Positions 24,447 to 32,995 of a stretch of DNA of 64,000 bases are shown here, one piece after another. The DNA comes from Sediminibacillus terrae (GTDB taxonomy: Bacteria; Bacillota; Bacilli; Bacillales; Amphibacillaceae). The position numbers and the translations under genes were made by a program. The stretch's first letter is position 1; the number at the start of each line of letters is the position of its first letter. Where the stretch lies: the NCBI RefSeq assembly GCF_009602435.1, contig NZ_VZDQ01000011.1, forward strand, positions 248,001-312,000, written 5' to 3'. The notes under the pieces are model-generated. The model worked only from the letters and a program-made list of their open reading frames with translations. It did no database searches and was not told the DNA's origin.

Positions 24447-24551
24447 CTGCTGCTCCCTCTTTATCTGCTATTTATTCCATAAGGATAACGGAAACTAGCA
24501 AAACGAGAAAAGGAAAAAGGATTGATTAACCAATAAGACAATTTACAGATA

Positions 24552-25895
24552 TCAGTCTTCCTCATAAGGACTTCTGTCAAAAATCGTCTGATCCTGTTCA
24601 GTGATCCATTCCAGTTCATGCTGGCTGCTTCTCTCTTCTGCTTCCATTTTCGCTTCCATCGACAGATAATCGTCGATATCATAATCTTCTTCGCTTTCAG
24701 GCTCATACCTTCTTGGCTTGGAGGGCTTGGTGAATACTTCATAGACCTTCTTCAACTTTTCACCACACGAAGGACAAGCGAACTCATCAAACAAATACTT
24801 GGTTTTGTTGAATATGCCGACCTCTACAGGAATATGTCTTCCTTGGATATACGGACTGTATTGTTTTAAACGGTCCTCCATAAGGAAATGCCGGGGCAAT
24901 GGGTAATAAAACGCGCAGCAGTTCTGGCAATATCGCTCATTAAGCCCTGCAGTATATACGACATCCAAGGTACGGTTAAACAATAAGAAATACTCGGTTT
25001 GATTGCTGTTCCTCAGCTTATTTTGCTTTTGCAACTGGTCTTTGGCCAGCACGCCCTCGGTAAAGCTCGAACAAACGCTGTAACGAAGCCGCCCCGACTG
25101 ATACTTCCCGCCAAATGCCGGAAAAACATAATGGTGGACAGCAATGTAAGGATCTTCCTTATCTGTGTCCAGTGGAACAATCACTTTACGACACAAGTGG
25201 TCTTCAGCTTTGTTTTCCGTCCACCATTTCCTGTATTCATGCTCTAGTTTATCTTTCAGGACTGTTTCGTCTCCGTTTTTTTCCACCCATTGAACATGAT
25301 TGCCACAGAGGAGCAACCCCACATAGGTTTTGCCCTCCTCCGGCCCTGTTCCCCGAAGGTGTTCCTTTAACTCAGGCAGCTGTAAATAATCAGCCGTTAT
25401 TTCTTTTACATCAGGAAAATCCAGATTGGAAATGTACAAGGTTTGGATTGTTTGTTCAGTACATTCTCTGGCAGATACTATTTTATGTCGATAATCTGAA
25501 TTGTTTTCATATAGCCAACGTTGCACCTGTTCGCTGTCCAGGCAGTCGAACTGCTGATTGACATCATCCACCCTATGTTGTATTTCTTCCGTACTCGGCG
25601 TCTGTATCGTATCTTTCTCGTGTCCTATGTAAAACCGGACAGCTTTCAGGTTGCTGACAATCTTCCCCAGGTTTTCCTGTATCACGGGTACCAGACGACC
25701 ATTCATCCCCGGGCCTTCCAGCTCAAAATCATCTTTCAGAAAAAGTTCGCCAAATGGTGTTCTGGAAGGAGGAAACACCTCCATTCCAGCAATGATGAGA
25801 AAATCATCTTTTATTCCCAGCTGCCCAATGTTTTCTGTGACATTCCCGTTTCGAAAATCAATTACCTTGATGCTTTGCTTCTGTAAATTTTTCAT
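24552..25895 (-). CDS. Uncharacterised 447-residue protein with a zinc-ribbon-like region
   Basis: I do not recognise the family. The product is soluble, without signal or membrane segments. The C-terminal third holds cysteine pairs (YCQNCCAF and, 50 residues on, ACPSCGEKL) that could bind one zinc ion, followed by a very acidic tail (ESEEDYDIDDYLS). The start is supported by GGGAGAGC 8 bases before ATG. It is a single gene between the C45 hydrolase and a divergent HAD phosphatase. Codon use looks like its neighbours. Confidence 0.7.
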   Translation of the reverse strand: MKNLQKQSIKVIDFRNGNVTENIGQLGIKDDFLIIAGMEVFPPSRTPFGELFLKDDFELEGPGMNGRLVPVIQENLGKIVSNLKAVRFYIGHEKDTIQTPSTEEIQHRVDDVNQQFDCLDSEQVQRWLYENNSDYRHKIVSARECTEQTIQTLYISNLDFPDVKEITADYLQLPELKEHLRGTGPEEGKTYVGLLLCGNHVQWVEKNGDETVLKDKLEHEYRKWWTENKAEDHLCRKVIVPLDTDKEDPYIAVHHYVFPAFGGKYQSGRLRYSVCSSFTEGVLAKDQLQKQNKLRNSNQTEYFLLFNRTLDVVYTAGLNERYCQNCCAFYYPLPRHFLMEDRLKQYSPYIQGRHIPVEVGIFNKTKYLFDEFACPSCGEKLKKVYEVFTKPSKPRRYEPESEEDYDIDDYLSMEAKMEAEERSSQHELEWITEQDQTIFDRSPYEED

Positions 25896-26060
25896 GACTG
25901 CTCTCCCGTATTCATTCTCATGCTTTTCACCTATTTTACCATACCGACATCCTTCCAGGTATTGTACGAGCTATAAGGGCAAAGTTTTCAATAAGGGCAC
26001 AAGATATGATAAGATTCATCCTAGTTAACGAATAATCATTCAAAGCAAAAGGAGAATCAC

Positions 26061-26849
26061 ATGAACGACTACAAGGTTTTGTTTTTAGACATTGATGGCA
26101 CAATTCTGCGTCCTGATCATACCATCCAAGACTCCACCAGACAGGCAGTGCTCGAGGTCAAAGAAAAAGGCGTGGAAGTTTTCCTGGCAACTGGCCGTCC
26201 ACTCCATGAAATCGCTGATATCGCCACGGAGCTCGACATCCATTCCTTTATCGGTTATAACGGCGCTTTTGCCATCTACCGGGATGAGGTAATTGTCGAT
26301 GAACCGCTGAAAGCAGATACGGTTCGAAAATTCACTGAAACGGCCAGCCGCCATGGACATGAAATGGTGCTTTATACTAGTGAAAGAAATTACTACACCT
26401 CGATGGAAGCAGAGGTCGTAAAACGATTCATCGATGTTTTCGAATTAAAGAAAAACGCACTGTTCGGACCGGAAGTGATCGATGATATTTTGGGTGTCAC
26501 CCTAATGAAACTTTCGAAAACAGATCCCTCTCTTTACAAAGTTGAAGATGACATTGATTTTTCTCAAGTGAACGTAAGCGGACTTGACCACTGCTATGAT
26601 GTTATCAGAGACAGTGTCAATAAAGGAAAAGCCGTGGCCAAGTTACTCGATAGACTGCAAATCCCGAAAGAAAGCGCGATTGCTTTTGGCGATGGCATGA
26701 ATGACAAGCAGTTAATGCAGGCAGTCGGCGAAGGGTTTGCCATGGGAAATGCCCACCCTGACCTTTTCCAATATGCCAAGCATCGGACAACGACTGTAGA
26801 AGATTCCGGCATTTATAAAGGCCTGCAAAGCTTGGGACTGATAAAATAA
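26061..26849 (+). CDS. Cof-type HAD-IIB sugar-phosphate phosphatase
   Basis: The 262-residue enzyme has the nucleophile motif FLDIDGTILRPDH near residue 11, motif II LATGRP, a class IIB cap (about 85-185), and the C-terminal GKAVAKLLDRL, IAFGDGMNDKQLMQAVGEGFAMGNAHP block with its metal-binding Asp residues. Family members hydrolyse sugar phosphates, FMN precursors or pyridoxal phosphate with low specificity. The ATG follows AAAAGGAG. It ends with a strong terminator. Confidence 0.92.
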   Translation: MNDYKVLFLDIDGTILRPDHTIQDSTRQAVLEVKEKGVEVFLATGRPLHEIADIATELDIHSFIGYNGAFAIYRDEVIVDEPLKADTVRKFTETASRHGHEMVLYTSERNYYTSMEAEVVKRFIDVFELKKNALFGPEVIDDILGVTLMKLSKTDPSLYKVEDDIDFSQVNVSGLDHCYDVIRDSVNKGKAVAKLLDRLQIPKESAIAFGDGMNDKQLMQAVGEGFAMGNAHPDLFQYAKHRTTTVEDSGIYKGLQSLGLIK

Positions 26850-26883
26850 GGAAATTGAAGGTGTGGTAAGCTTTTCCCCAAAA

Positions 26884-26927
26884 AGGGAGCGGTCCGTCTG
26901 TTCACGACGATCCGCTCCCTTGTTTTA
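26884..26927. terminator. Bidirectional terminator between HAD and YwbE genes
   Basis: Stem AGGGAGCGG(T)CCGTC / GACGATCCGCTCCCT with a 7-base loop, followed by TGTTTT. Confidence 0.8.
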
Positions 26928-26939
26928 TGTCACGCATGT

Positions 26940-27137
26940 TCAATCTTTATGGACGGACTTGACCCTTCCAACCTGTCCATCTTCCAAACGGACTTTGATC
27001 CCGTGCGGATGCTCGCTTGAATTGGTTAGAATATCCCGCACAACCCCTTTGGTCAAATTTCCGGACCGCTGGTCTTTCTTCAGCACAATATCTACTGAGT
27101 CTCCCGGGTTAATAGCACTTCGTTTTCTTCCATCCAT
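26940..27137 (-). CDS. ywbE: YwbE family protein
   Basis: The 65-residue protein is close to Bacillus YwbE in length and pattern: PGDSVDIVLKKDQRSGNLTKG, VRDILTNSSEHPHGIKVRL, and DGQVGRVKS. It is a small beta-rich protein of unknown function found across Firmicutes. The ATG at 27137 is preceded by GGAAGGAG; a 36-residue extension has no site and is not conserved in the family as I know it. Confidence 0.88.
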   Translation of the reverse strand: MDGRKRSAINPGDSVDIVLKKDQRSGNLTKGVVRDILTNSSEHPHGIKVRLEDGQVGRVKSVHKD

Positions 27138-27322
27138 CAAAGTCACTCCTTCCAGTATTGCTGTTAGCATCTTACCATTAAAAGCCTGTCGTTTCCATGA
27201 AAACCTTATCATTTTCATTCTCTGAATTTTTTTGATTTTTACCAATTAAAATACATTGACAAACATTTATCAGCCAATTATGATAGAATCTATCTTACTT
27301 ACAAATTACATATCTAATAAAT

Positions 27323-27473
27323 CTTATCCAGAGTGACCGAGGGAACAGGCCTGTCGACGTCACAGCAACCTTCCTTGCGGAGTGGTGCTACCTCCTGCAG
27401 AATGGTGATTCATTCTGAAAGATAAGGATTGAATAGTATTTCTTCCCTCTTTCTGAATGAAAGAGGTTTTTTT
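27323..27473 (+). promoter_or_regulatory. SAM-I (S-box) riboswitch before metNPQ
   Basis: P1 is CTTATC (27323-27328) with GATAAG (27421-27426). The core GAGTGACCGAGGGAACAGGCC and CACAGCAACC, the kink-turn region and the GTGGTGCTACCTCC segment are present. A terminator CCTCTTTC / GAAAGAGG with a T-run follows at 27446-27473, about 30 bases before metN. Confidence 0.95.
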
Positions 27474-27503
27474 ATTTTTGTACGATGTTTGGGGGGGAAC
27501 AGG

Positions 27504-28514
27504 ATGATTACAATTGAAAATGTAAGTAAGATGTTCAAAACAAAAGCTGGTTTAGTGACCGGCGTTGATGAAGTTTCCCTGGACATCAGAAAAGGGGAAA
27601 TTTACGGCATCGTCGGTTACAGCGGAGCCGGAAAAAGCACATTGCTCCGCTGCATGAATATTTTGGAGCGTCCGACTACCGGCAAAGTATGGATCGACAA
27701 TGTTGATCTGTTGAGCTTATCCAGCAAGGAACTTCGGGAAGCGAGACAATCGATCGGGATGATTTTTCAGGGATTTTACCTGGTTTCATCAAAAACAGTC
27801 TTCGAAAATGTCGCTTTTGCCTTAAAAGCTGCCGGAGTCCCAAAATCCAAACGGAAAAATCGCGTCTTGGAATTGCTTGAATTAGTCGGTTTGCGCGAGA
27901 AAGCGAACGACTATCCGGCCCAATTGAGCGGCGGCCAAAAACAGCGGGTAAGCATCGCCCGGGCACTCGCGAACAACCCGAAGGTCCTGCTTTGTGATGA
28001 AGCCACTTCCGCCCTCGATCCAGGTACGACGAAATCGATATTGAAACTATTGAAAAAAATCAATCAGCAGTTTGGAATTACGATTGTCATCATTACCCAT
28101 GAAATGGAAGTTGTCAAAGAAATCTGCAACCGTTGTGCGGTCATGCAGGAGGGACGCGTGATCGAAGAAGGATCTACATATGAAATTTTCGCCAATCCGA
28201 CCGAGCCGCTCACCAAAGCGTTCATTCAAACTGTCCTTAGCTTTGAGCTGCCGGCCAAATTATTGGAAAACTGCACCGGAACCTTGATGCGCCTCCAATT
28301 CCGTGGTGACATCGCCGGTGAAGCCGTTGTTTCCGATATGCTGCAGACTTTCTCGGTAAGCGGGAATATCCTGCACGGAAAAGTCGAATACATCGGCGAA
28401 ACACCACTCGGCATTTTCATTATGGAAATGACCGGTGAACGATCCGAAGTAGACAAAGCGGTTGCTTACTTAAAAGAGCGTGTCAATCAGCTGGAGGTGA
28501 TTCAGCATGCTTGA
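27504..28514 (+). CDS. metN: Methionine ABC transporter ATPase MetN
   Basis: The 336-residue ATPase has Walker A GYSGAGKST near 38, signature LSGGQKQRVSIARAL, Walker B VLLCDEATSALDP and H-loop IITHEMEV. A C-terminal NIL ligand-sensing domain (about 260-336) closes the protein; in this family it binds methionine and inhibits transport. ATG 27504 follows GGGGGGAACAGG; an upstream 25-residue extension runs back through the riboswitch terminator and is not used. The next gene overlaps by 8 bases. Confidence 0.95.
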   Translation: MITIENVSKMFKTKAGLVTGVDEVSLDIRKGEIYGIVGYSGAGKSTLLRCMNILERPTTGKVWIDNVDLLSLSSKELREARQSIGMIFQGFYLVSSKTVFENVAFALKAAGVPKSKRKNRVLELLELVGLREKANDYPAQLSGGQKQRVSIARALANNPKVLLCDEATSALDPGTTKSILKLLKKINQQFGITIVIITHEMEVVKEICNRCAVMQEGRVIEEGSTYEIFANPTEPLTKAFIQTVLSFELPAKLLENCTGTLMRLQFRGDIAGEAVVSDMLQTFSVSGNILHGKVEYIGETPLGIFIMEMTGERSEVDKAVAYLKERVNQLEVIQHA

Positions 28515-29169
28515 TCGGATTATCGAACTTTTGCCGGAGTTGAATACAGCTTTTTTGGAAACGATGCTGATGGTGGGGATAAGTCTGCTGGTGGCCGTTC
28601 TTATTGGCTTGCCGATGGGGATTTTGCTATACGTCACCGACAAAGGACTTTTTCTGGAAAACAAATTTGTAAAACTGGTTGTCGGAATCATTGTTAATTT
28701 AATCCGCTCGATCCCATTTATTATTTTACTTGTTTTCCTGATTCCATTTACGAAGCTGCTGACCAATACAACTATCGGGCCACTGGCTGCATCCGTTTCC
28801 TTATCGGTGGCCGCCATTCCGTTCTATGCCCGTATTGTCGAATCGGCCGCCAGAGAAATCGATAAAGGTGTTATCGAAGCTGCTGTTGCAGTCGGAGCTT
28901 CCCCATGGATGATTATCAAAGATATCATTTTCCCGGAAGCAAAGCCCGGTTTGATCAGTGGCTTGACCATCACAGCCATCAGCCTTATCGGTTACTCGGC
29001 GATGGCGGGAACCGTCGGCGGCGGAGGTATCGGCGACTTGGCTATCCGGTATGGCTATTACCGCTATGACGATACCGTCATGTTCACTACCGTTATCGTA
29101 TTGATCGTATTGGTCCAATTTGTGCAGTATCTCGGTGACTTCATCGCAAAGGCGGTCAACAAGCGCTGA
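28507..29169 (+). CDS. metP: Methionine ABC transporter permease MetP (MetI)
   Basis: This 220-residue permease has five predicted membrane helices and the EAA loop GVIEAAVAVGASPWMIIKDIIFPEAKPGLISG. Other family marks are IRSIPFIILL near 65 and GYSAMAGTVGGGGIGDLAIRYGYYRY near 165. It overlaps metN and is followed by metQ, giving a complete importer for D/L-methionine. Confidence 0.95.
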   Translation: MLDRIIELLPELNTAFLETMLMVGISLLVAVLIGLPMGILLYVTDKGLFLENKFVKLVVGIIVNLIRSIPFIILLVFLIPFTKLLTNTTIGPLAASVSLSVAAIPFYARIVESAAREIDKGVIEAAVAVGASPWMIIKDIIFPEAKPGLISGLTITAISLIGYSAMAGTVGGGGIGDLAIRYGYYRYDDTVMFTTVIVLIVLVQFVQYLGDFIAKAVNKR

Positions 29170-29213
29170 GAAAATATAAAAAGTTTATCAACGAAGAATG
29201 AGGGGGAACAAAA

Positions 29214-30056
29214 ATGAAAAAATTATTAACCTTGCTGACGATTTTATTGCTAACAGTGTTGGCTGCATGCGGCTCAGATGAAGATGACACCGCCAGTAAT
29301 GGAGAAGGAAGCGACAGCGGCAAAAAAGAGATAACCTTCGGAGCAACTACCGGGCCATACAGCGACATGGTAAACAAAGCCATCGCTCCACTCCTTGAAG
29401 AAAAAGGCTACACAGTGGAAAACAAGGAATTCACCGACTATATTCAGCCGAATAATTCTCTGGCAAACGGCGATTTGGACGCCAACCTGTTCCAGCATAA
29501 AATTTACATGGAAGCTTTTGCAGAAGAAAATAACATGGATTTATCCGAAGTGATCATTGTACCGACAGCACCGATGGGTCTCTACTCCAACACTTTCGAT
29601 AGTATAGATGCTATCGAAGACGGCAGTACCATTGTCATCGCCAATGATCCAACAAACTTGGCGAGAACTCTGGTCATGCTTCAGGATGAAGGATTGATTA
29701 CGATCAGCGAAGACGTCGATCCTTTACGTGCTTCCGTAGATGACATCGCCGAAAATCCTAAGAACCTGAAATTTCAGGAAATCGAAGCCGGTCAGCTTCC
29801 ACGAGCCGTGGAAAGTGAAGACTTGGCAGCCGTACCTGGGAACTACGCTCTGGCAGCCGATATGGATTTGCTGGATGCCCTGGCGCTAGAAGATATGCCG
29901 GACGATTACCGAAACCGGGTAGTGGTGAACACTGAAGATCTAGACAAACAATATGTCAAAGATATAAAAGAAGTAATCGAGTCAGATGAATTTGAACAGA
30001 TTATCGATGAAGAATTCCAAGGCTTCGGAAAACCGGAGTGGATGAAAGAAGATTAA
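29214..30056 (+). CDS. metQ: Methionine-binding lipoprotein MetQ
   Basis: The 280-residue NlpA-family lipoprotein has a signal ending LTVLAAC (Cys near 20), an acidic linker, then the ligand domain: EITFGATTGPYSDM, NGDLDANLFQHKIYMEAF, and PTAPMGLYSNTFDS with IANDPTNLARTLVMLQ. These contacts surround methionine in known structures. It follows the permease by 44 bases and ends the S-box operon. Confidence 0.95.
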   Translation: MKKLLTLLTILLLTVLAACGSDEDDTASNGEGSDSGKKEITFGATTGPYSDMVNKAIAPLLEEKGYTVENKEFTDYIQPNNSLANGDLDANLFQHKIYMEAFAEENNMDLSEVIIVPTAPMGLYSNTFDSIDAIEDGSTIVIANDPTNLARTLVMLQDEGLITISEDVDPLRASVDDIAENPKNLKFQEIEAGQLPRAVESEDLAAVPGNYALAADMDLLDALALEDMPDDYRNRVVVNTEDLDKQYVKDIKEVIESDEFEQIIDEEFQGFGKPEWMKED

Positions 30057-30079
30057 AAGAAAAGCATCGTGACCAACCA

Positions 30080-30136
30080 ATAACCGAACGATATTCGAAC
30101 TGCCAAGCACTCGGATTCGTTCGGTTATTTTTATTT
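30080..30136 (+). terminator. Terminator of metNPQ
   Basis: Stem ATAACCGAACGA / TCGTTCGGTTAT with a 25-base loop, then TTTTATTTT. Confidence 0.8.
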
Positions 30137-30298
30137 TCCTATAAGGGGGAGCCCCTTAGATAGATTTCCTGTTATGCGGCTGTTTGATGGCCGCTTCGCA
30201 TTGTAGCGGGTACTGCTCCTTTCTTTACTGGCAGTATCTTACGCCGAAATGGAAGGTTGGCAGTTTTCATCGGATTCTGAATACTTTTTCATCCATAT

Positions 30299-30332
30299 GT
30301 AAAAGGGCAATGGCACACTGCCGTTGCCCTTT
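30299..30332 (-). terminator. Terminator of the small hydrophobic peptide gene
   Basis: On the minus strand, AAAGGGCAACGGCA / TGCCATTGCCCTTT is followed by TAC; it stands 63 bases beyond the peptide stop. Confidence 0.65.
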
Positions 30333-30394
30333 CCCTCTACCGTTCAGCATCTTTCCTGGATGGAGGAGTGAGAAGCTGGCTTATATTGTCCGTT

Positions 30395-30493
30395 TTAGAT
30401 ACCAAGGGCAGCCAAAACAGCAATTAATAGAATAATTGGTGTAAATACTACAAACCAGAAGAACAACAATAGGATTGCAGCTACGATAGCCAT
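30395..30493 (-). CDS. Small hydrophobic peptide (32 residues)
   Basis: The product is almost entirely one membrane helix (IVAAILLLFFWFVVFTPII and LLIAVLAALGI). AGAGGTGA lies 7-8 bases before ATG 30493, and a terminator follows, so it is more than a chance frame. Similar tiny membrane peptides occur in Bacillus envelopes and membrane complexes; I cannot assign a role. The remaining parts of the 30057-30749 spacer hold the metQ terminator and a direct repeat. Confidence 0.55.
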   Translation of the reverse strand: MAIVAAILLLFFWFVVFTPIILLIAVLAALGI

Positions 30494-30576
30494 GCCATAT
30501 CACCTCTATTCTATTAAAAAGTTTTTCGGTGAGGCCTCACATTAACAACCTATGAAATTTTAAAAGCTTGGTATAG

Positions 30577-30726
30577 ACGAAAAAGCCATTCCCGCGCGGA
30601 ATTACGTAAAAATAGTCAAGTGAACCGTCCAGTCAGGGGGACTAACATCTATTTTCAAAAAAGGCTGTTTCTACTAGACATTCACACGGACGAAACCATT
30701 CCCGCTACGTAATTATGTATAGAAAG
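30577..30726. repeat. Two-copy direct repeat before the 30750 gene
   Basis: Copy 1 (30577-30616) and copy 2 (30690-30726) share GACGAAA..CCATTCCCGC followed by AATTA.GTA..ATAG. Between them lies GAACCGTCCAG (30622-30632), similar to half of the TetR-type sites at 12.1 kb. It may be a duplicated promoter or activator region. Confidence 0.45.
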
Positions 30727-30749
30727 TATAATTGAAGGATGGTGAAATA

Positions 30750-31277
30750 ATGGCAAAAAGCACTCTTTTTTTCGAAAAAACTTCCGCTGGTTACAGACAA
30801 ATCACAGATCCGGAAAAACAACGTGCAATGTTGAAAGAAGAAACCGATAACAGCGAGGCATCAGAAGCGGTATTGGTCGACTCCGGATTTTTTCTGGACC
30901 GGTTGAAAGCGGAATGGCAGGCAAAACGACTCAACACCGATTCATTGGAAAAACTGCAGGGCTTCTATCAGGCGCTCAATACACCTCAAGTAAGAAACGG
31001 ACTGCGTCAGGCCTTTCAATATGTGCGAACTCACTTTCCGAAAAACTTTTTGAATGGAGTGGTAGGACAAATGGCAAACAAAGACCTGGGTGAACTGCTG
31101 AAAAGCTTCACTTCTAGTGGAGACAGCAGTAAAATGATGGAAAAAGTGCTAAATGATCCGGAGCTTTCCAAACAGGCTTTCGGAGCGATGAAAGACATGC
31201 TGAATGACGAGGAAAAGTTCAAGTCGATGACCAAGATGTTAAGTGATATGATGGATGACGAAAGCAAGGAAAACTAG
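30750..31277 (+). CDS. Uncharacterised soluble protein
   Basis: The 175-residue protein is charged, mostly helical and without signal peptide. It has a conserved-looking central segment (NGLRQAFQYVRTHFPKNFL) and a lysine/methionine-rich C-terminus (SMTKMLSDMMDDE). I do not recognise a family. ATG 30750 follows AAGGATGG by 8 bases; a TTG reading six codons earlier covers that site. Downstream lies a second small gene in the same direction. Confidence 0.65.
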   Translation: MAKSTLFFEKTSAGYRQITDPEKQRAMLKEETDNSEASEAVLVDSGFFLDRLKAEWQAKRLNTDSLEKLQGFYQALNTPQVRNGLRQAFQYVRTHFPKNFLNGVVGQMANKDLGELLKSFTSSGDSSKMMEKVLNDPELSKQAFGAMKDMLNDEEKFKSMTKMLSDMMDDESKEN

Positions 31278-31393
31278 TTTTCACCCCTCTTATCTGCTGG
31301 CAATTATAAAAAATGGTTGTATATTCTAGTAGAAACATACTAGCAAACCAGCATTCCCTCCATAAGCTATATTATGAAAGGGGGGAATCAATC

Positions 31394-31561
31394 ATGTTAC
31401 CAGAAGTAAGCAATCACCGCGCAAAGCTGAAAGAATTGCATGAATCGATACAGGCGAAGAAGCAACGCCTTACCAGCTCAGCGGCCAGCAGAAAAACTAG
31501 CTTGAACAGCCTACGCGAACGTGCGGCAGGAGTCGTTCAGGCAGTGAAAAAACAACAGTAG
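31394..31561 (+). CDS. Small basic helical protein
   Basis: The 55-residue protein is rich in Lys, Arg and Ala (HRAKLKELHESIQAKKQRL, SLRERAAGVVQAVKKQQ), probably one or two amphipathic helices. It is preceded by AAAGGGGGG 8 bases before ATG, a strong site. I do not recognise it. It ends at a terminator at 31611-31658. Confidence 0.6.
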   Translation: MLPEVSNHRAKLKELHESIQAKKQRLTSSAASRKTSLNSLRERAAGVVQAVKKQQ

Positions 31562-31610
31562 GTATCGGGATTCACAGGCGTTCTCCAATTTTAGTCTCCT
31601 TTCTATTATA

Positions 31611-31658
31611 TAAAGGCGAAAAGGCTAGCTCGGGATACTTTCCTTTTCGTCTTTTTTT
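31611..31658 (+). terminator. Terminator after the small basic protein gene
   Basis: AAAGGCGAAAAGG pairs with CCTTTTCGTCTTT, followed by TTTT. Confidence 0.75.
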
Positions 31659-31736
31659 GCTTTATTCGCTAGATTTCCCCTAACAGGAAAATTGGCGTAT
31701 AATGGCAGGGTACTATACCCGAAAGGATCGAATACC

Positions 31737-31967
31737 ATGTCAGAAAGAAAACAGTCCGGAAAACTGGCCGGACTTCATACCTTAGTCGCACTTTTACTTC
31801 TATTTTTAGCATCTGTTTTTCAATCGGTATCACCGTTCACTTATCTAGCCATATTTTTCTTTTACCTGGGGCTTGTGAATTTGGTAAGCCACTCCAAAAC
31901 GCTGGTGCCCGTGATCGGAAGTTTGATCATCGGAATTTTTGTATACTTGATTGGTGTATGGATATAG
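31737..31967 (+). CDS. Small two- or three-helix membrane protein
   Basis: The 76-residue protein has hydrophobic segments LHTLVALLLLFLASVFQSV, FTYLAIFFFYLGLVNLV and VIGSLIIGIFVYLIGVWI. It resembles short DUF-type Bacillus membrane proteins, but I cannot name the family safely. ATG 31737 is 11 bases after AAAGGA; the site is weak. Confidence 0.6.
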   Translation: MSERKQSGKLAGLHTLVALLLLFLASVFQSVSPFTYLAIFFFYLGLVNLVSHSKTLVPVIGSLIIGIFVYLIGVWI

Positions 31968-32149
31968 AACTACATTGTATGGTTCCATCGACAATTCTAT
32001 TTTCAAATATATTGCAGAGACAGAGGCTGAGGTTTTTCGCATGAAAGTTATGTTGAAAAGAATAATCGCTCAACATGGGAAGTGCTTCTTTTCTCCGTGA
32101 TTCGATCACTCTTATCGACTCTTACCAAGAAATGGGAGTGTCTTCTTCT

Positions 32150-32182
32150 AAAAAAGCGTCCCTATAGAAAGGAACGCTTTTT
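32150..32182 (-). terminator. Terminator of the NAD(P)-binding protein gene
   Basis: On the minus strand, AAAAAGCGT(T)CC... GGACGCTTTTTT. Confidence 0.75.
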
Positions 32183-32184
32183 GC

Positions 32185-32817
32185 TTACAGTTTTTTTAAT
32201 GCCTCTGGAATTTCGTCTTCTCCTTCTATTAAATCAAAGGACTTATGATACGTGTTTTTTTGTTCGAGAGAAGTGACAATCACGTCTGCCACATCGCCCC
32301 GACTGATGGAGCCTCTTTCGACGTCTTCAGCAGCCTGCACTTTCCCGGTCGGCTCTTCGTGTGTCAATCCGCCCGGACGGACAATGGTATAAGTTAAACC
32401 ACTGTTGCGCAAGTGCTCATCCGCCTCCCCTTTCATTTGCAAATAATAGCCGAACGGCCCTTCAGCTACATCGGGCTGGTCAGCGAAAATCGAACTCAAC
32501 ATAACAAAACGGTCGACACCTTGTTTTTTCGCCGTATCGATTAAGTTGATTGCTCCGTCACGATCGACATCTTTGGTCTTTTCCGGTCCTGTTTTCGAAC
32601 CGGAACCCGCTGCAAAGATGACAGCGTCCATCCCTGTTACAAGATCGGATAAATCTTTTTCCAAATCTCCGGTTACAACATGAGCGCCTATATTTTTAAG
32701 ACGGGGAGCCTGTTGTTCATCGCGTACCATCCCGTACGCTTCATGTCCACGTTCCACCAAGTATTGCAAAATCAGGCGTCCGGTATGTCCATTGGCACCT
32801 GCAACTAATACTTTCAT
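32185..32817 (-). CDS. NAD(P)-binding atypical SDR (YhfK-like)
   Basis: The 210-residue protein has the dinucleotide motif VLVAGANGHTGRLILQYLVERG at its start, then AVIFAAGSGSKTGPEKTKDVD, FVMLSSIFAD and YTIVRPGGLTHEEPTG. This pattern is that of YhfK/NAD-dependent epimerase-like proteins (about 214 residues). The typical catalytic Tyr-Lys pair is replaced by YYLQMK, as in the family. The ATG at 32817 follows GGAGAG; a longer frame upstream lacks family similarity. The substrate is unknown. Confidence 0.87.
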   Translation of the reverse strand: MKVLVAGANGHTGRLILQYLVERGHEAYGMVRDEQQAPRLKNIGAHVVTGDLEKDLSDLVTGMDAVIFAAGSGSKTGPEKTKDVDRDGAINLIDTAKKQGVDRFVMLSSIFADQPDVAEGPFGYYLQMKGEADEHLRNSGLTYTIVRPGGLTHEEPTGKVQAAEDVERGSISRGDVADVIVTSLEQKNTYHKSFDLIEGEDEIPEALKKL

Positions 32818-32995
32818 GAGATCAACTCTCCTTTTTATCGGTTTTGGCACGTCATTCAAATTCTTACCCCTCCATAAAAAGAAGGCATACGTTCCATACT
32901 CAACTATTTTTCCCCAAATACACAATCGGTAAAACCGACAAGGGTTTTCCGGCATTCATGTAAGCAGATTAAACACGAATAATGGTCGGCGACTA

